Positions 13,985 to 23,573 are shown, numbered from the stretch's first letter. The stretch: DNA of 45,863 nucleotides from Bacteroidales bacterium UBA6828 (GCA_002452095.1 DKEG01000062.1:11192-57054); one strand, 5' to 3'. Numbers and translations: made by a program. Notes: generated from the letters alone by a model not told the origin.

Positions 13985-16825
13985 CTACATATTGAATGTC
14001 TGCGGGGAGCGGTCGCATATCTGTAGGAAAGGACAGAGTGGGGAGCAGTCTTTTTCCGCTACTTGCGGGAAGGCGGTGGTGGTCATCACTTCGCGGAGTT
14101 TGTCGGTCATGGCAGGCAGGAAGCGGTCGCGTACCTCGGTGTAGTTGTGTACTTCCTGTTTTTCTATCGAGATGGTCGTTTGCAGATCCGGCGTTGTCAG
14201 TTTGCGCTGCGGATAATAGAGGTTTGGCTGCAAAGGCAGCGGGCTGCCCTTGTGGTCGGTGCAGGCAACGGCTTCGCTGTATAGAAGCGTCTGGAGTACA
14301 TAGTGGGCGTTCTTGTCGGTAAAGAGTTGGTCTATGCTGTCCGCCGAGAGTTTCTTTTTGTTGTATGCGCCGGTCTTGTAGTCCACCACACGCATCGTGC
14401 TGCCCACGATGTCAAGACGGTCGATTTTCCCTCCTACACGGATAATGCCGAGGTCGTCGCCCAAATCAATGGGGAACGTGCGTTTCTGCTCCAGCAGACA
14501 GATCTGCAAACCGGGAGCCTTGGCATCTTGTATATCGCGCTCCAATACACGGCGGATATACCCGCGGATAACCGTATTCTCCATACGATGCTCTTCTTTG
14601 ATATAGTGCGGTGCTGTCTTTCCGCTTGCAGGGTGGCAGCGGTTGTATTCCTCGTTCTGCGCTGTATAGGCGGCATCCAACACCTGTTCCATCAGTGCGT
14701 CGTCGCCATATATCTGTTGTAGCGTCTGCGGGGCGATGGTCTGCGGACGGTTGTCCGTACAGCCGCACAGCACCTTGTAGATATACTCCATACCGCTGTG
14801 TACGAATGAGCCGAGTGTGTTGGCGGCAAAAATCAGCGTCTCGGGTTCATCGGCACGCACTCCGAGAATATACTGCAAATAGAACCGGCGCGGGCAATCG
14901 ATATACGTGGAGAGGGCGGAGGGGGAAATTACTCCCGGTTTCCCCCTCAAAGAGGGGGAAACTTGTATAGAGTCTGTTTTATAGTATAATTGGTTGTCTT
15001 CGCCTTTTTCCAACAGCGAATAGAGACTTGTTTCGTTATGCTCCAAATTGATGAGCGGTGTGAGGTTGAGTTGGTTGTTCTCGGCGAGGGTGTACTTGGT
15101 GATGTGGAACTGCGGACTGACCAGCATCTGCATGATAAACCGCGACATCGTCTTGCGCCCCATAGCCGTATCGGCATCGCTGAAAAGGAGCGTGGTGTTG
15201 CCTGCTCGGCTGAGCAGACGGAAGAAATTGTATGCATAGACCGACGCACTCTCTTCGCGCGTCTGCATACTGTATGCTTTGCGCAGGTAGTAGGGAATAA
15301 ACGACAGGTCGGTTTCTTGCCGCGGTACAACGCCTTCTTCCACGTTGAGCAGCAGGAGGTTGTCAAAATCAAGCATACGCGTTTCCAGTACGCCCATCAC
15401 CTGTATATCCGTTATCGGTTCGCCGTTGAACGGCAGCGATACCCCGCTCAAAAGGCGGCGGAGCAGACTGCGCAAGAGCGGAAGGCTCTGTATCTCCGTT
15501 TGCAAAACGGGCGTTTGCAGGAGTAGGCGAAATTGATTGATGATGCAGCGTGTCTGGTAGAGCGACTCCTGAATGAGCAGCCAGTGCCACGTGTTTTCCC
15601 GCTCGGGGTCTGTTTTGGCAGATTCGCGGGCGGCTTTCTCGGCAGGGGTTACCACTTTCTCCAGCAGGCGGTCTAACAGTTGCGGGTAGGTCTCGCCCGG
15701 TTGCAGGTCGTGGTGCCGGTCGGAGAGATAAGCCATCACCTCGGCATAGATTTGCGTGCCGGAAAGCGGGAAACCCTTTGTGATGTTTACGGGTGCGGGC
15801 TGTGTGTCTCCCGCAAGGGTAACGGGCGGCAGGGCGTAGATGACAGGCTCGAGCATCTGCTCGTCGCAGATGACGATAGCCGTACTCTGCCCGTGTGCGG
15901 TGTAGTGTTCCCGCAGCCATTGTCCCGCATATTGCGCCTGCGCATTGATGGTGGTGGCGGAGATGACGGATACCTGTCGCGGTTGCCAGTGTGTTACCTC
16001 CGCCTCGTTGCCGAGATCGGCTATATGGCGGCGGATGAACGAATAGGCTTTTTCGTTGGCGTCGAAGTTGTCCGCATAGTCCCAATAGAACAGGGCTTGC
16101 CCGCGGTCGTGGAGCAGGGTCATCAGGTCTTTCTCCACAGGCATCAGATAGTTGAAACCGATGAATACAAAGGTCTTGCCGGCATAGCGCGGAAGCCATG
16201 TGTCAGCGTCGGTGACGGCACGGCGCATACGCATACCCTCGTAGCCTTTCTGCTCAGCGTCCAACTCCGCATTGAGGCGGGTGTATATCTCGGGCATATT
16301 CTGCCACAGGAGAGTGAATTTGCGTCGTATCGACTCTTCATCATAAGGGCGTTCGCCGTGCTGCCACAGGTCTTCCAGCCGGCTGCGCACCTCGTCATCA
16401 ATATCAAGTTCCTCCAGTTGCTTTGCCTCAACGGCATTGGCGAAGAAACGCTGCACCTCCTCGGGACTGCCGATGCTCTTGTCTATATTGTTGAAGTCGG
16501 CGAGCAGTTGCCGCCCCCAGCCGTAGAACAGGTCGGGGGTGAGCGACTCGTGCGTTATCTCTTTGTACAGGCGGTAGAGACGGAAGACCAGCAGCAGTTC
16601 GTCCTCCTGATAGAGCGGCGAGAGCGTATCGAACAACTCGCTCAGTGTGGTTATTTCGGGCAAAAAAACGGGGGCGTGATGTGCCTGTTTTTGCAGGTCT
16701 TTCAGTTCGTTTTTGAGTACTAAACCCGCACGGTGGGTCGGGAATACGAGGGTGAGCGATTGCAGTCTGTTCCAACCGAAGCGGGCAACCAACGAAGCGG
16801 CGGTATGTTGTAAGAATCCTTTCAT
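13985..16825 (-). CDS. AddB-like PD-(D/E)XK nuclease with inactivated helicase fold
   Basis: A 946-residue protein resembling the B subunit of AddAB-type double-strand-break repair complexes. The first ~600 residues form a superfamily-I helicase-like region without a usable Walker A. The C-terminal nuclease has GGKIDRLDIV and VVDYKTGAY (about 790-820: the D and D-x-K of the active site). Cysteines C642 (approx., YIDCPRRFYLQY), C927, C931 and C937 (CSPLCPFLQIC) fit the iron-sulphur staple that holds AddB nuclease domains. The helicase partner lies 263 bp upstream on the same strand. Together they would resect broken DNA ends and, in Add/RecBCD systems, also degrade foreign linear DNA. Confidence 0.85.
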   Translation of the reverse strand: MKGFLQHTAASLVARFGWNRLQSLTLVFPTHRAGLVLKNELKDLQKQAHHAPVFLPEITTLSELFDTLSPLYQEDELLLVFRLYRLYKEITHESLTPDLFYGWGRQLLADFNNIDKSIGSPEEVQRFFANAVEAKQLEELDIDDEVRSRLEDLWQHGERPYDEESIRRKFTLLWQNMPEIYTRLNAELDAEQKGYEGMRMRRAVTDADTWLPRYAGKTFVFIGFNYLMPVEKDLMTLLHDRGQALFYWDYADNFDANEKAYSFIRRHIADLGNEAEVTHWQPRQVSVISATTINAQAQYAGQWLREHYTAHGQSTAIVICDEQMLEPVIYALPPVTLAGDTQPAPVNITKGFPLSGTQIYAEVMAYLSDRHHDLQPGETYPQLLDRLLEKVVTPAEKAARESAKTDPERENTWHWLLIQESLYQTRCIINQFRLLLQTPVLQTEIQSLPLLRSLLRRLLSGVSLPFNGEPITDIQVMGVLETRMLDFDNLLLLNVEEGVVPRQETDLSFIPYYLRKAYSMQTREESASVYAYNFFRLLSRAGNTTLLFSDADTAMGRKTMSRFIMQMLVSPQFHITKYTLAENNQLNLTPLINLEHNETSLYSLLEKGEDNQLYYKTDSIQVSPSLRGKPGVISPSALSTYIDCPRRFYLQYILGVRADEPETLIFAANTLGSFVHSGMEYIYKVLCGCTDNRPQTIAPQTLQQIYGDDALMEQVLDAAYTAQNEEYNRCHPASGKTAPHYIKEEHRMENTVIRGYIRRVLERDIQDAKAPGLQICLLEQKRTFPIDLGDDLGIIRVGGKIDRLDIVGSTMRVVDYKTGAYNKKKLSADSIDQLFTDKNAHYVLQTLLYSEAVACTDHKGSPLPLQPNLYYPQRKLTTPDLQTTISIEKQEVHNYTEVRDRFLPAMTDKLREVMTTTAFPQVAEKDCSPLCPFLQICDRSPQTFNM

Positions 16826-17088
16826 TGTGTGTATATATGTCTCCTATGCTGCAAGCGACAAGAAAAATAGAAAAAAATCGTTCTCTTTTATTTCTTTTAT
16901 TTTCTCTTTTTTTCGTGAGCGTAGCGAGCAGGAAATCCAAACCTCTTACGCACACACTTGTATAACGTGAGAGAAATAAGGGAAATGGTTTTTATTAGTT
17001 GTTAATTGTTGTTGACCCAGAATCGTGCCGTATGTGCAAGACAGGTTTTGAAGGTTTTGTTTTATACGTTTTCGTTGTTGTGCCCACG

Positions 17089-20000
17089 TTATTCCACTTT
17101 CTCCAATTTTCCGGTGCGGGCGTACCAGAGGTAGCCTTTCACGTCGGTGTAACCCAAGGCGCGCATAGCGTCCATATAGTCTCGCACCTGCGTGCGGTAT
17201 TCGGGCTTGGGCTGTGTACCGAACTTATAATCCAGCACGATGACCTCTTGCCCGCTGATCATCACCCGGTCGGGGCGTCTTTCCTCGCCGTCCACCAGTA
17301 TCGCCTGCTCGCGCAGCAGTTGCCGGCGTCCGGAGAACCAATCGCACATATCGCTGTTCGTCCACGCCTTGTCGATGAGTTCCATAATGGTACCTCGTTG
17401 CTGCTCCGAACCGATGATACCCCGCCGGCAAAAGTCGTCCATTACACGGGGCAGGTCTTCCCGCACCGCTACATGTGCCAGTATGTCGTGGCAGATGTTG
17501 CCGATGTCGATATGCTCTATGATCTCTTCGGAGCGTGTGCCCATTACGGTGTATAGTGCCGACTCTTGCGACTGACGGAAGCGCACGGCGTGGCTGTTGC
17601 TGCATAGCGTTGCCGCTTTCTCTCCCACCCCTGAAAAACTGAACGGTGCTGTCTCTGTGCGGGTTTTTGCAGAGCGGATATAGGGCTGTTCCCCTAATGT
17701 GTATTCCACAAAACAGGGCTGCCCTGTGTCGCTGTATGCGGTATCGGCATCAATGAAATCCTTCTCCATACCGCAGGCGCGTAGCAGCAGCGTGCCGACA
17801 GAGTTTGCGTCAATGCCGCTTGAGGACGAGATGTTTATATCGGCATAGATATACAGGTTGTCCGCCGCACGCGTGAGTGCCACATACAGCAGGTTGAGCG
17901 CATCAATACGCTGGTCGCGGTGTTCGGCGGTATAAGCCTCCGCATAAGCCGTCTCTGCTAATTGCTTGCTGTCTTTTACGGGGATATATCGGAGTGGCTC
18001 TTCGCCGCCTTCAGGCTGCACGCAGGCTTTGCACCACAGCATCGGGGTCTTTTGTGCGCTGCTGATTTCCATTTCCCACGTGCAGAACGGGATAAAGAGT
18101 GTCTTGCTCTCCAAGCCTTTCGACGAGTGTACCGTCATAATACGGATGGCATTGGTATCGGGTGCGGGTATCGACTTGCTGTGCATCGTGTCGTCCCAGT
18201 ATTGCAGAAACGCGTGCCGGTCGCTGCCGCTGTCGGCTACATAGTTGCGTACGTTGTCCAAAAGGCAGTTGATGTAGGCAATGTCCGAAAAAAGAAATTC
18301 GCCATTGTTGTTGCACAGCAGAAGCCGCACTATATCCTGCAACATCTCATAGAGCGGCAACTGCCGGTCGATTGCGGCTATTTGTGCCAACGGGTCGTCT
18401 ACAGGAGCAACCAATTCGATGTATTTTGCCGCTACAGGGTCGGCGGTATCTATATAGCGCAATGCATTGACAGCCAAAAGCACGGATGCCGAGCGGTCGA
18501 GGTGAAAACTGTCCGCCGAGACCAAGCGTGTGCGTCCCAAGGCGGGAAAAACGTCCGTGTTCTGCCGCAGGTCATTGAAAATCTTCACAACCGCCATTGC
18601 CTCATTGTTTTTGCGCACCAGTATCATTATGTCGGCGGCACTCTCACCTTGCTGCAACAGCGATTCGATGGTGGTAAAGACATCTGTGAGTATATCTGCC
18701 TGCACACGCGGGGTTTTCAGCACCTGCGCCGCCAACGAGGAGCCGCTTTTGTGTTTCGGATAGGCGCGGAAACGCACATACCCGCCATCGTTCTTTGTGT
18801 TGTAGTAGTCTGCGAGATTGTCGCCCTTATAGTCCTCGTTGTAGATATAAGCGTTCTGCTTGTCGGGTTCGCTCTCGGCAAGAATACGCTGCATCGTCTG
18901 CAGGTTGAACTGTACCACATTGCGGCGGGAACGGAAATTCTTTTTTAGGGCATGAAAATCGGAATTAAACCACGGAGTAAGCACATTATCCGCTTTCCCG
19001 AGGTTGTCCATAATATGCCAGTCGCCGTTGCGCCAGCGGTAGATACTCTGTTTGATGTCGCCTACAATCAAAATTGTGTTCCCTTCGGCGGCGAGAATAT
19101 CCTTTATCAGCGGCAGAAAGACCTGCCATTGCAGCCGGCTGGTATCTTGGAACTCGTCGATCATAATATGCTTGTAGCGGATGCCGCATTTCTCGAGGAT
19201 AAAGTCTGCATCTCCCGGTTTGAGGGCTTGGGTGAGTGTGGCGGCGGTCTCGGCGAGGAGTGTGCGGTTGGCTTCGACAAGGTTGGCGTTGATACGTTCC
19301 AACAGCCCTTGCATCATACGCATATCCATCAAATACTGCCCCGTTATCCGGCACTCCCAATAGGTGCGGCGGCAAATAGTGCAAAGTCTCTGCAACTCCT
19401 CTATCTGCCCATATAGTACACCCGCTGCTGACTGCCATTTGTCTTTCTGTGTGTCCGAAAACTTGGCGTATGCCGCTGCCGTCATCCCCCGAAAAACCTC
19501 CTCAGTTTTCATCTCTTTCGGCTTTTGATAGGAGTCCTCAATATTGTCAAGCATACGCACTAAATCGTTGAAAAACGATTTCTGCGTGACAGACGATTTT
19601 TGCTTCGCCACCTGTTCGCGGAGTGTGGCGAGGCGGGTGAATTCCGGTCGTGTGCGCCAAGCGTCCAAGGTCTTTTTATATCGGCGGATATGGTCGGGGT
19701 CGAAATCAATTTTGCCCTCGCTGTTGAGCATCTGCACCGACTCGTCATAGAGTTTTAGTGCCATTCGGATAATACTCCCCCGTATGTCCCAACGTGCCTC
19801 GTTGTCTAATTGGTCTTGCAGATACTCCACCATGATCGGTTCCATTTGGTCGGTCATCTCGGTGGTGAGAATCTGGTCAACAGCAGTCGTAATCGCTCGT
19901 TTTACATCTAACTCCACCGAATAACCAGCCCCTTTCCCCAGCAGTTGCGCCATACCCGAGAGGAGCATTTGCAGGAAAGAATCAATCGTGCTGACGCATA

Positions 20001-20331
20001 CATTCTCGTAGTCCGCCAGCATTTGGCGGAAACATACCTCCGCACGCGCCCGCAGTTCCACGTCCGTAACCCGTGTATAGGAGAGCATAAACGACTTGGC
20101 TTTCTCGAAGAAAGCGTCCTCTCCGTGGTCGCACTGCGCTATCGCCAGCAGGTAGGTCAGAATACGCTCTTTCATCTCGGCAGTGGCTTTGTTGGTGAAC
20201 GTTACGGCAAGGATATTGCGGTAACTGACCCCGCTGAGTAGCAGCCCTACATAGTAGGCGGCAAGGGTGAACGTCTTGCCCGTACCCGCTGAGGCGCGGC
20301 ATACATTAAGCGAATGAGTATGATCTAACAC
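17089..20331 (-). CDS. AddA-like UvrD-family helicase-nuclease
   Basis: A 1080-residue protein with an ATP-binding Walker A, ASAGTGKTF, at residues 13-21, a first motif AVTFTNKATAEMKER, the Walker B/DEXQ motif IDEFQDTS near 392, and VHSSKGLESKTLF near 737. The C-terminal nuclease has RPDRVMISGQEVIVLDYKFG (active-site D and D-x-K near 1020-1034). This is the catalytic A subunit of an AddAB-like helicase-nuclease; the B subunit follows. The gap between them (16826-17088) is AT-rich with one GAGCGTAGCGAGC motif and no clear promoter. The start at MLDHTHSLNV is the only Met ahead of Walker A. Confidence 0.88.
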   Translation of the reverse strand: MLDHTHSLNVCRASAGTGKTFTLAAYYVGLLLSGVSYRNILAVTFTNKATAEMKERILTYLLAIAQCDHGEDAFFEKAKSFMLSYTRVTDVELRARAEVCFRQMLADYENVCVSTIDSFLQMLLSGMAQLLGKGAGYSVELDVKRAITTAVDQILTTEMTDQMEPIMVEYLQDQLDNEARWDIRGSIIRMALKLYDESVQMLNSEGKIDFDPDHIRRYKKTLDAWRTRPEFTRLATLREQVAKQKSSVTQKSFFNDLVRMLDNIEDSYQKPKEMKTEEVFRGMTAAAYAKFSDTQKDKWQSAAGVLYGQIEELQRLCTICRRTYWECRITGQYLMDMRMMQGLLERINANLVEANRTLLAETAATLTQALKPGDADFILEKCGIRYKHIMIDEFQDTSRLQWQVFLPLIKDILAAEGNTILIVGDIKQSIYRWRNGDWHIMDNLGKADNVLTPWFNSDFHALKKNFRSRRNVVQFNLQTMQRILAESEPDKQNAYIYNEDYKGDNLADYYNTKNDGGYVRFRAYPKHKSGSSLAAQVLKTPRVQADILTDVFTTIESLLQQGESAADIMILVRKNNEAMAVVKIFNDLRQNTDVFPALGRTRLVSADSFHLDRSASVLLAVNALRYIDTADPVAAKYIELVAPVDDPLAQIAAIDRQLPLYEMLQDIVRLLLCNNNGEFLFSDIAYINCLLDNVRNYVADSGSDRHAFLQYWDDTMHSKSIPAPDTNAIRIMTVHSSKGLESKTLFIPFCTWEMEISSAQKTPMLWCKACVQPEGGEEPLRYIPVKDSKQLAETAYAEAYTAEHRDQRIDALNLLYVALTRAADNLYIYADINISSSSGIDANSVGTLLLRACGMEKDFIDADTAYSDTGQPCFVEYTLGEQPYIRSAKTRTETAPFSFSGVGEKAATLCSNSHAVRFRQSQESALYTVMGTRSEEIIEHIDIGNICHDILAHVAVREDLPRVMDDFCRRGIIGSEQQRGTIMELIDKAWTNSDMCDWFSGRRQLLREQAILVDGEERRPDRVMISGQEVIVLDYKFGTQPKPEYRTQVRDYMDAMRALGYTDVKGYLWYARTGKLEKVE

Positions 20332-20371
20332 GGGAATTTGTAAATTTGTAAGTGTGTAAATTGGTAAATGA

Positions 20372-20416
20372 CCTTAAAGTCCTTAACGACCTTACTGACC
20401 TTAAAATCCTTAAAAG
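20372..20416. repeat. 9-bp-period tandem repeat, five units
   Basis: CCTTAAAGT, CCTTAACGA, CCTTACTGA, CCTTAAAAT, CCTTAAAAG, exactly in register. It is the inverse of the TTAAGG nonamer at 10974 and is followed 17 bp later by an 11-bp repeat, the same pairing as at 5100-5190. Confidence 0.85.
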
Positions 20417-20433
20417 TACTTTTGTATAGAAAA

Positions 20434-20466
20434 GTCAGGTGGATGTCAGGTGGATGTCAGGTGGAT
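20434..20466. repeat. 11-bp-period tandem repeat (GGAT orientation), three units
   Basis: Three perfect copies of GTCAGGTGGAT. Read on the minus strand they give ATCCACCTGAC, so they belong to the ATCC class, and the end (TTATCCACC) is close to the unit at 5158. Located between the DUF2130 gene and the AddA-like gene. Confidence 0.9.
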
Positions 20467-20495
20467 AAGCCGTTTTTGTCTGCTTTGTTTATTAA

Positions 20496-21815
20496 TTATT
20501 CTTTATCATTTTCCTCCGTGCGGGCTTCGTCGAATTTCTGTTTCATAGTCGGGTTGCCGTAGGTCAGTTTCTTGATGGTAAGCCCCTCGGCTTTGTTGTT
20601 GGCAAGGCGCAGGTTGTCCTCCGAACCGACTAATGCCTGGCGCACTTTCTGCAGGTGGTCGATCGTCTTGTCAATCTCCTCAATGGCGGTGTGGAACTTG
20701 CGGCTCGCAAGGTCGTAGTTGCGGGCAAAACCGTCCTTGAACTCGTTCAGTTTGTTCTCGAAGTTCGTAACATCAATGCTCTGGCTCTGTGCGATAGCCA
20801 ACTGCCGCTGGTAGTCAATGGTCTTTTTGCTCGTCTGTACGAGGAGGGTGATCAACGGGATAAAGAACTGCGGGCGGATAACATACATCTTCTCATAGCG
20901 GTAAGATACGTCCACTATTCCGCCGTTGTATAGTTCGCTGTCGGGCTCGAGTAGCGTAACCAATACCGCATACTCGCAGCCTTTCTTACGGCGGTCTTCG
21001 TCCAATTTCTTGAAAAAGTCCTCGTTCCTGTGCTTGGTGGCGGTGGCATCAGCCTCGTTCTTCATCTCGAACATAATCGATACATACTCTTGCCCGTCGG
21101 CATAGTCGCGGAATATAAAGTCGCCCTTGCTTCCTTCCGATGCGTCGTTGTCTTTCTCAAAATAGGCACCGGGCATTACGGGGCGCAGGTTCCTGTTGTA
21201 TTCCGCACTGCAATGTTGCTCAAGCGACTCACCTATCATCTTCGTCGAGAGACGCAGTTTCATCTCTTTGTAATAGTCCACCTGCTCCTGCATCTGAGTC
21301 AGTTTCTGCTCATAACCTTGACGGATATGCGCCTCATTCAGAGCCGCTTCGTTCTGTGCGTTGGTGATCCGGTTCTGCAGTTGCAGTATCTGTTGGTCTC
21401 TGTCTTTCAGTACGTTTGCTGCTTTCTGCCTAACCTCCATCACGGCAATCTGCTGCTTGTCGCCGCTCTGCGCAATAGCGGCTTTCAGGGCAGCAATCTC
21501 CTGCTCTTTCTGCGCACGCAGATTATTCAGTTCCTGTTCCTTCTGCATACGCAGTGTGGTCAGTTCCTTCTCTTTGTCCGCACGCAGGGCAGTCAGTTCC
21601 TGTGTCTTCTTGTTGATTTCGTTCTGAAAAGCCTGCTCTGTGCGCAGGCGGTCGGTCTGCTGCTCCGCCTTGTGCGTGCGTTCCAACTCTCCGAGGCGGC
21701 GTTCCAACTCCTGCTCAAACTCCTCGTTGCGCACTTGGTTCAGTATAGCGGCATAATCCGCCTCGTCCACCGTAAACACACTCCCGCAATGCGGGCATTT
21801 CAATTCCCTGTTCAT
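20496..21815 (-). CDS. DUF2130-family coiled-coil protein
   Basis: A 439-residue protein of the DUF2130 family, of unknown function. A CPHCG motif (7-11) at the start is half a zinc ribbon. A long charged coiled coil follows (about 35-200, with short LRAQKEQE-type repeats), then the conserved domain. That domain contains GDFIFRDY (about 231) and IMFEMKNEAD (E about 249, K about 251), a spacing that fits a PD-(D/E)XK nuclease-like core, an inference of mine. I start at 21815 (MNRELKCPHCG). The longer frame, beginning at 21860, would translate a heptamer repeat and is unlikely. Confidence 0.85.
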   Translation of the reverse strand: MNRELKCPHCGSVFTVDEADYAAILNQVRNEEFEQELERRLGELERTHKAEQQTDRLRTEQAFQNEINKKTQELTALRADKEKELTTLRMQKEQELNNLRAQKEQEIAALKAAIAQSGDKQQIAVMEVRQKAANVLKDRDQQILQLQNRITNAQNEAALNEAHIRQGYEQKLTQMQEQVDYYKEMKLRLSTKMIGESLEQHCSAEYNRNLRPVMPGAYFEKDNDASEGSKGDFIFRDYADGQEYVSIMFEMKNEADATATKHRNEDFFKKLDEDRRKKGCEYAVLVTLLEPDSELYNGGIVDVSYRYEKMYVIRPQFFIPLITLLVQTSKKTIDYQRQLAIAQSQSIDVTNFENKLNEFKDGFARNYDLASRKFHTAIEEIDKTIDHLQKVRQALVGSEDNLRLANNKAEGLTIKKLTYGNPTMKQKFDEARTEENDKE

Positions 21816-21819
21816 ATCC

Positions 21820-21868
21820 GTTCTTTGTTCTTTGTCCTTTGTTCTTTGTCCTTTGTTCATTGTTCATT
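21820..21868. repeat. 7-bp-period tandem repeat, seven units
   Basis: GTTCTTT, GTTCTTT, GTCCTTT, GTTCTTT, GTCCTTT, GTTCATT, GTTCATT, lying directly upstream of the DUF2130 start codon and thus in its translation-initiation region. The same units sit inside hemW at 4163-4197. Confidence 0.85.
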
Positions 21869-21915
21869 CAGCCACAAAGTTACAACAATTCCACCATATA
21901 CGCAAATCTTTTTTA

Positions 21916-21947
21916 TTTGCATACGTCACAGAAAATATATACCTTTG
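21916..21947 (+). promoter_or_regulatory. Bacteroidota promoter of the 21976 lipoprotein gene
   Basis: TTTG at 21916-21919, 20 bp, TACCTTTG at 21940-21947; ATG at 21976. Confidence 0.8.
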
Positions 21948-21975
21948 TACCGTAATTTGTCAAATTCTTATTATC

Positions 21976-22371
21976 ATGAAAAAGTCTTTGTTCTTTTTAT
22001 CTGCCTTGTGTGTATTGGCGTCTTGCTCTTCAAAATTGAAACCAGAAGATGCAACACAGATAGTCCTTAATGGTGAAAGAGAAAATCTCCCGCTGGTCAT
22101 ACAAACGATGAGTACAATAGGTGTTGATAATATCACCATTGATAGTCTTGTGCTGACTATCCAAGACGAACCGATGCGCGGTTTATTATACACCACGTGG
22201 ACATCCTCCAATAAAAACTATTATACAGGCAGAACCAAAGTGGAAGAAACGCCTATGATCATCAAAGTGGACAGTATCATCAGCAGCCCGACCCAGAAAG
22301 GCTATGTCCAATGGCAGTCCGACTGGCAATCCGCCCTCCAAACCTACATCGCCAAACGCCTGTTCGATTAG
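21976..22371 (+). CDS. Small lipoprotein of unknown function
   Basis: A 131-residue protein: Lys-Lys, hydrophobic stretch, lipobox LASC (Cys 17), then a soluble domain of about 110 residues. I recognise no family. The start is fixed by the promoter 28 bp upstream and by the signal sequence; the open frame extends further upstream but would cross the promoter. It stands alone between the divergent DUF2130 gene and a hairpin-rich gap. Confidence 0.8.
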   Translation: MKKSLFFLSALCVLASCSSKLKPEDATQIVLNGERENLPLVIQTMSTIGVDNITIDSLVLTIQDEPMRGLLYTTWTSSNKNYYTGRTKVEETPMIIKVDSIISSPTQKGYVQWQSDWQSALQTYIAKRLFD

Positions 22372-22427
22372 TGGTTGGAATGCGATATTCTAAAATTATA
22401 AAATAGGAGTATTATATAAGCAAAGAG

Positions 22428-22587
22428 GCTGCCTAACAAGTGTAGGCAGTCTCTGGTTTAGTGTGGGGACGATGCGTCTCGCATCGTCAACTTGTATTCT
22501 CGCCGGGGACGCGGACGCCCCGTCCGCGGTCAAGTCGTTAGACTTGTTTGTCTCTTCGATGTTTTTAGATTTATTAGACACCCTCTT
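22428..22587. repeat. Dispersed intergenic repeat, copy 2
   Basis: Core 22504-22558 matches 335-390 with few differences, including the two hairpins CGCGGAC/GTCCGCG and CAAGTC-GTTA-GACTTG. Two more hairpins lie before it: GGCTGCCTA/TAGGCAGTC (about 22430-22454) and GACGATGCG/CGCATCGTC (about 22467-22490). The leading one could end the lipoprotein transcript. Confidence 0.6.
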
Positions 22588-22620
22588 TTCTTTTTGTAAA
22601 GTGTTCATCCATCGTAGGTT

Positions 22621-22848
22621 TTATTCTTTTTTATCTCCAACTATTAGCAGGATAATCCATACCCATATCGGGGTTATGCAAAATGATAATAGCACCCATC
22701 CCAATGGGTCGCGATGCCGTTTCTTTGCCATTTTGCACGTGATACCAAACCACACCCAATAGCAGAAATACGCTGCGGGGATAATCATCAAGATCATCCA
22801 GAATGAAGAATCAACCACAATCCGCAAAAGAGAAATAGAGACTATCAT
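22621..22848 (-). CDS. Small two-span membrane protein
   Basis: A 75-residue protein with two hydrophobic segments (about 15-36 and 50-68) around a basic loop, KMAKKRHRDPLGW. The arrangement resembles many small bacterial inner-membrane proteins with the G-W-x-L-L-S motif after a short cytoplasmic loop. Its start overlaps the stop of the upstream gene (22845-22848), a sign of coupled translation. Function unknown. Confidence 0.65.
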   Translation of the reverse strand: MIVSISLLRIVVDSSFWMILMIIPAAYFCYWVWFGITCKMAKKRHRDPLGWVLLSFCITPIWVWIILLIVGDKKE

Positions 22849-23555
22849 TTGTAGGTATATGATTTGAGTTGGAACTCTACTTTATATTTGTTGTGTGGGT
22901 GTGTACTACTAGTTTGATTTTTGTAGTATGCATAACTTTCTTCATAGTTATATCCGCGAAGTTCAAAGCGTTTGGTCATACCCGCATCAATATCTATGTG
23001 TTTGGTGAAATCTTGATAATCCAGCATATTGCCTGACATATCATAATAAATCATACGTCCGGTAATAGAGGTAATAGCCTTATCCGTATTGTTTTTTACT
23101 GATATTTGTGCATAAGGTTGCACCCAATCATGAGAATATGAGGTCATTACAACTGCATTGGCATCCGTTCCTATTTGCGGCTCTTCTTTCTGCGGTTCGC
23201 TGTAGGGTGCAGAAAATTCTTTTGCTTTTGTAATTGCCTGCGTATATTTTTGCTGTGATTGTGTCGATTTCTTCGAAGTAGTACGTGTTGTGGTCGCAGT
23301 TGTAGTAGTGCTTTTAGAGGCAGGGCGTGCAGAGGTGTTTTCTTTCTTAGCACCGGCATCGGCTATGGGCTTCTCTGGAGTGGTTTTTTCCGGAACTGGA
23401 GTTGCTTGTACTACGGCGGTTTCTTCAGACGGTTTACTATCCTTTTCTACGCGGATATATCCGTTGATACCAATTATGTAACCGATAACCAAACCGATTA
23501 CAATTCCGATCCATAGTTTGACATTTGATGTCCTTTCTCGTTTTTCGTCTTCCAT
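22845..23555 (-). CDS. Single-pass membrane protein of unknown function
   Basis: A 236-residue protein. Residues about 12-31 (LWIGIVIGLVIGYIIGINGY) are one transmembrane segment. A Pro/Lys/Thr/Ser-rich low-complexity linker follows (about 40-110), then a C-terminal domain of ~90 residues (VQPYAQISVKNNTDKAITSI) with beta-sandwich-like pattern, as in FxLYD-type envelope domains. Start chosen at 23553-23555, after which the topology makes sense. It is followed by the overlapping small membrane protein; the two probably work together in the envelope. Confidence 0.7.
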   Translation of the reverse strand: MEDEKRERTSNVKLWIGIVIGLVIGYIIGINGYIRVEKDSKPSEETAVVQATPVPEKTTPEKPIADAGAKKENTSARPASKSTTTTATTTRTTSKKSTQSQQKYTQAITKAKEFSAPYSEPQKEEPQIGTDANAVVMTSYSHDWVQPYAQISVKNNTDKAITSITGRMIYYDMSGNMLDYQDFTKHIDIDAGMTKRFELRGYNYEESYAYYKNQTSSTHPHNKYKVEFQLKSYTYK

Positions 23556-23573
23556 AATATTGATATAATTTGA

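Noticed and set aside
15680..16723. Plus-strand frame of 347 codons
   Set aside because: Shadow of the AddB-like gene; no recognisable domain.
17962..18948. Plus-strand frame of 328 codons
   Set aside because: Shadow of the AddA-like gene.
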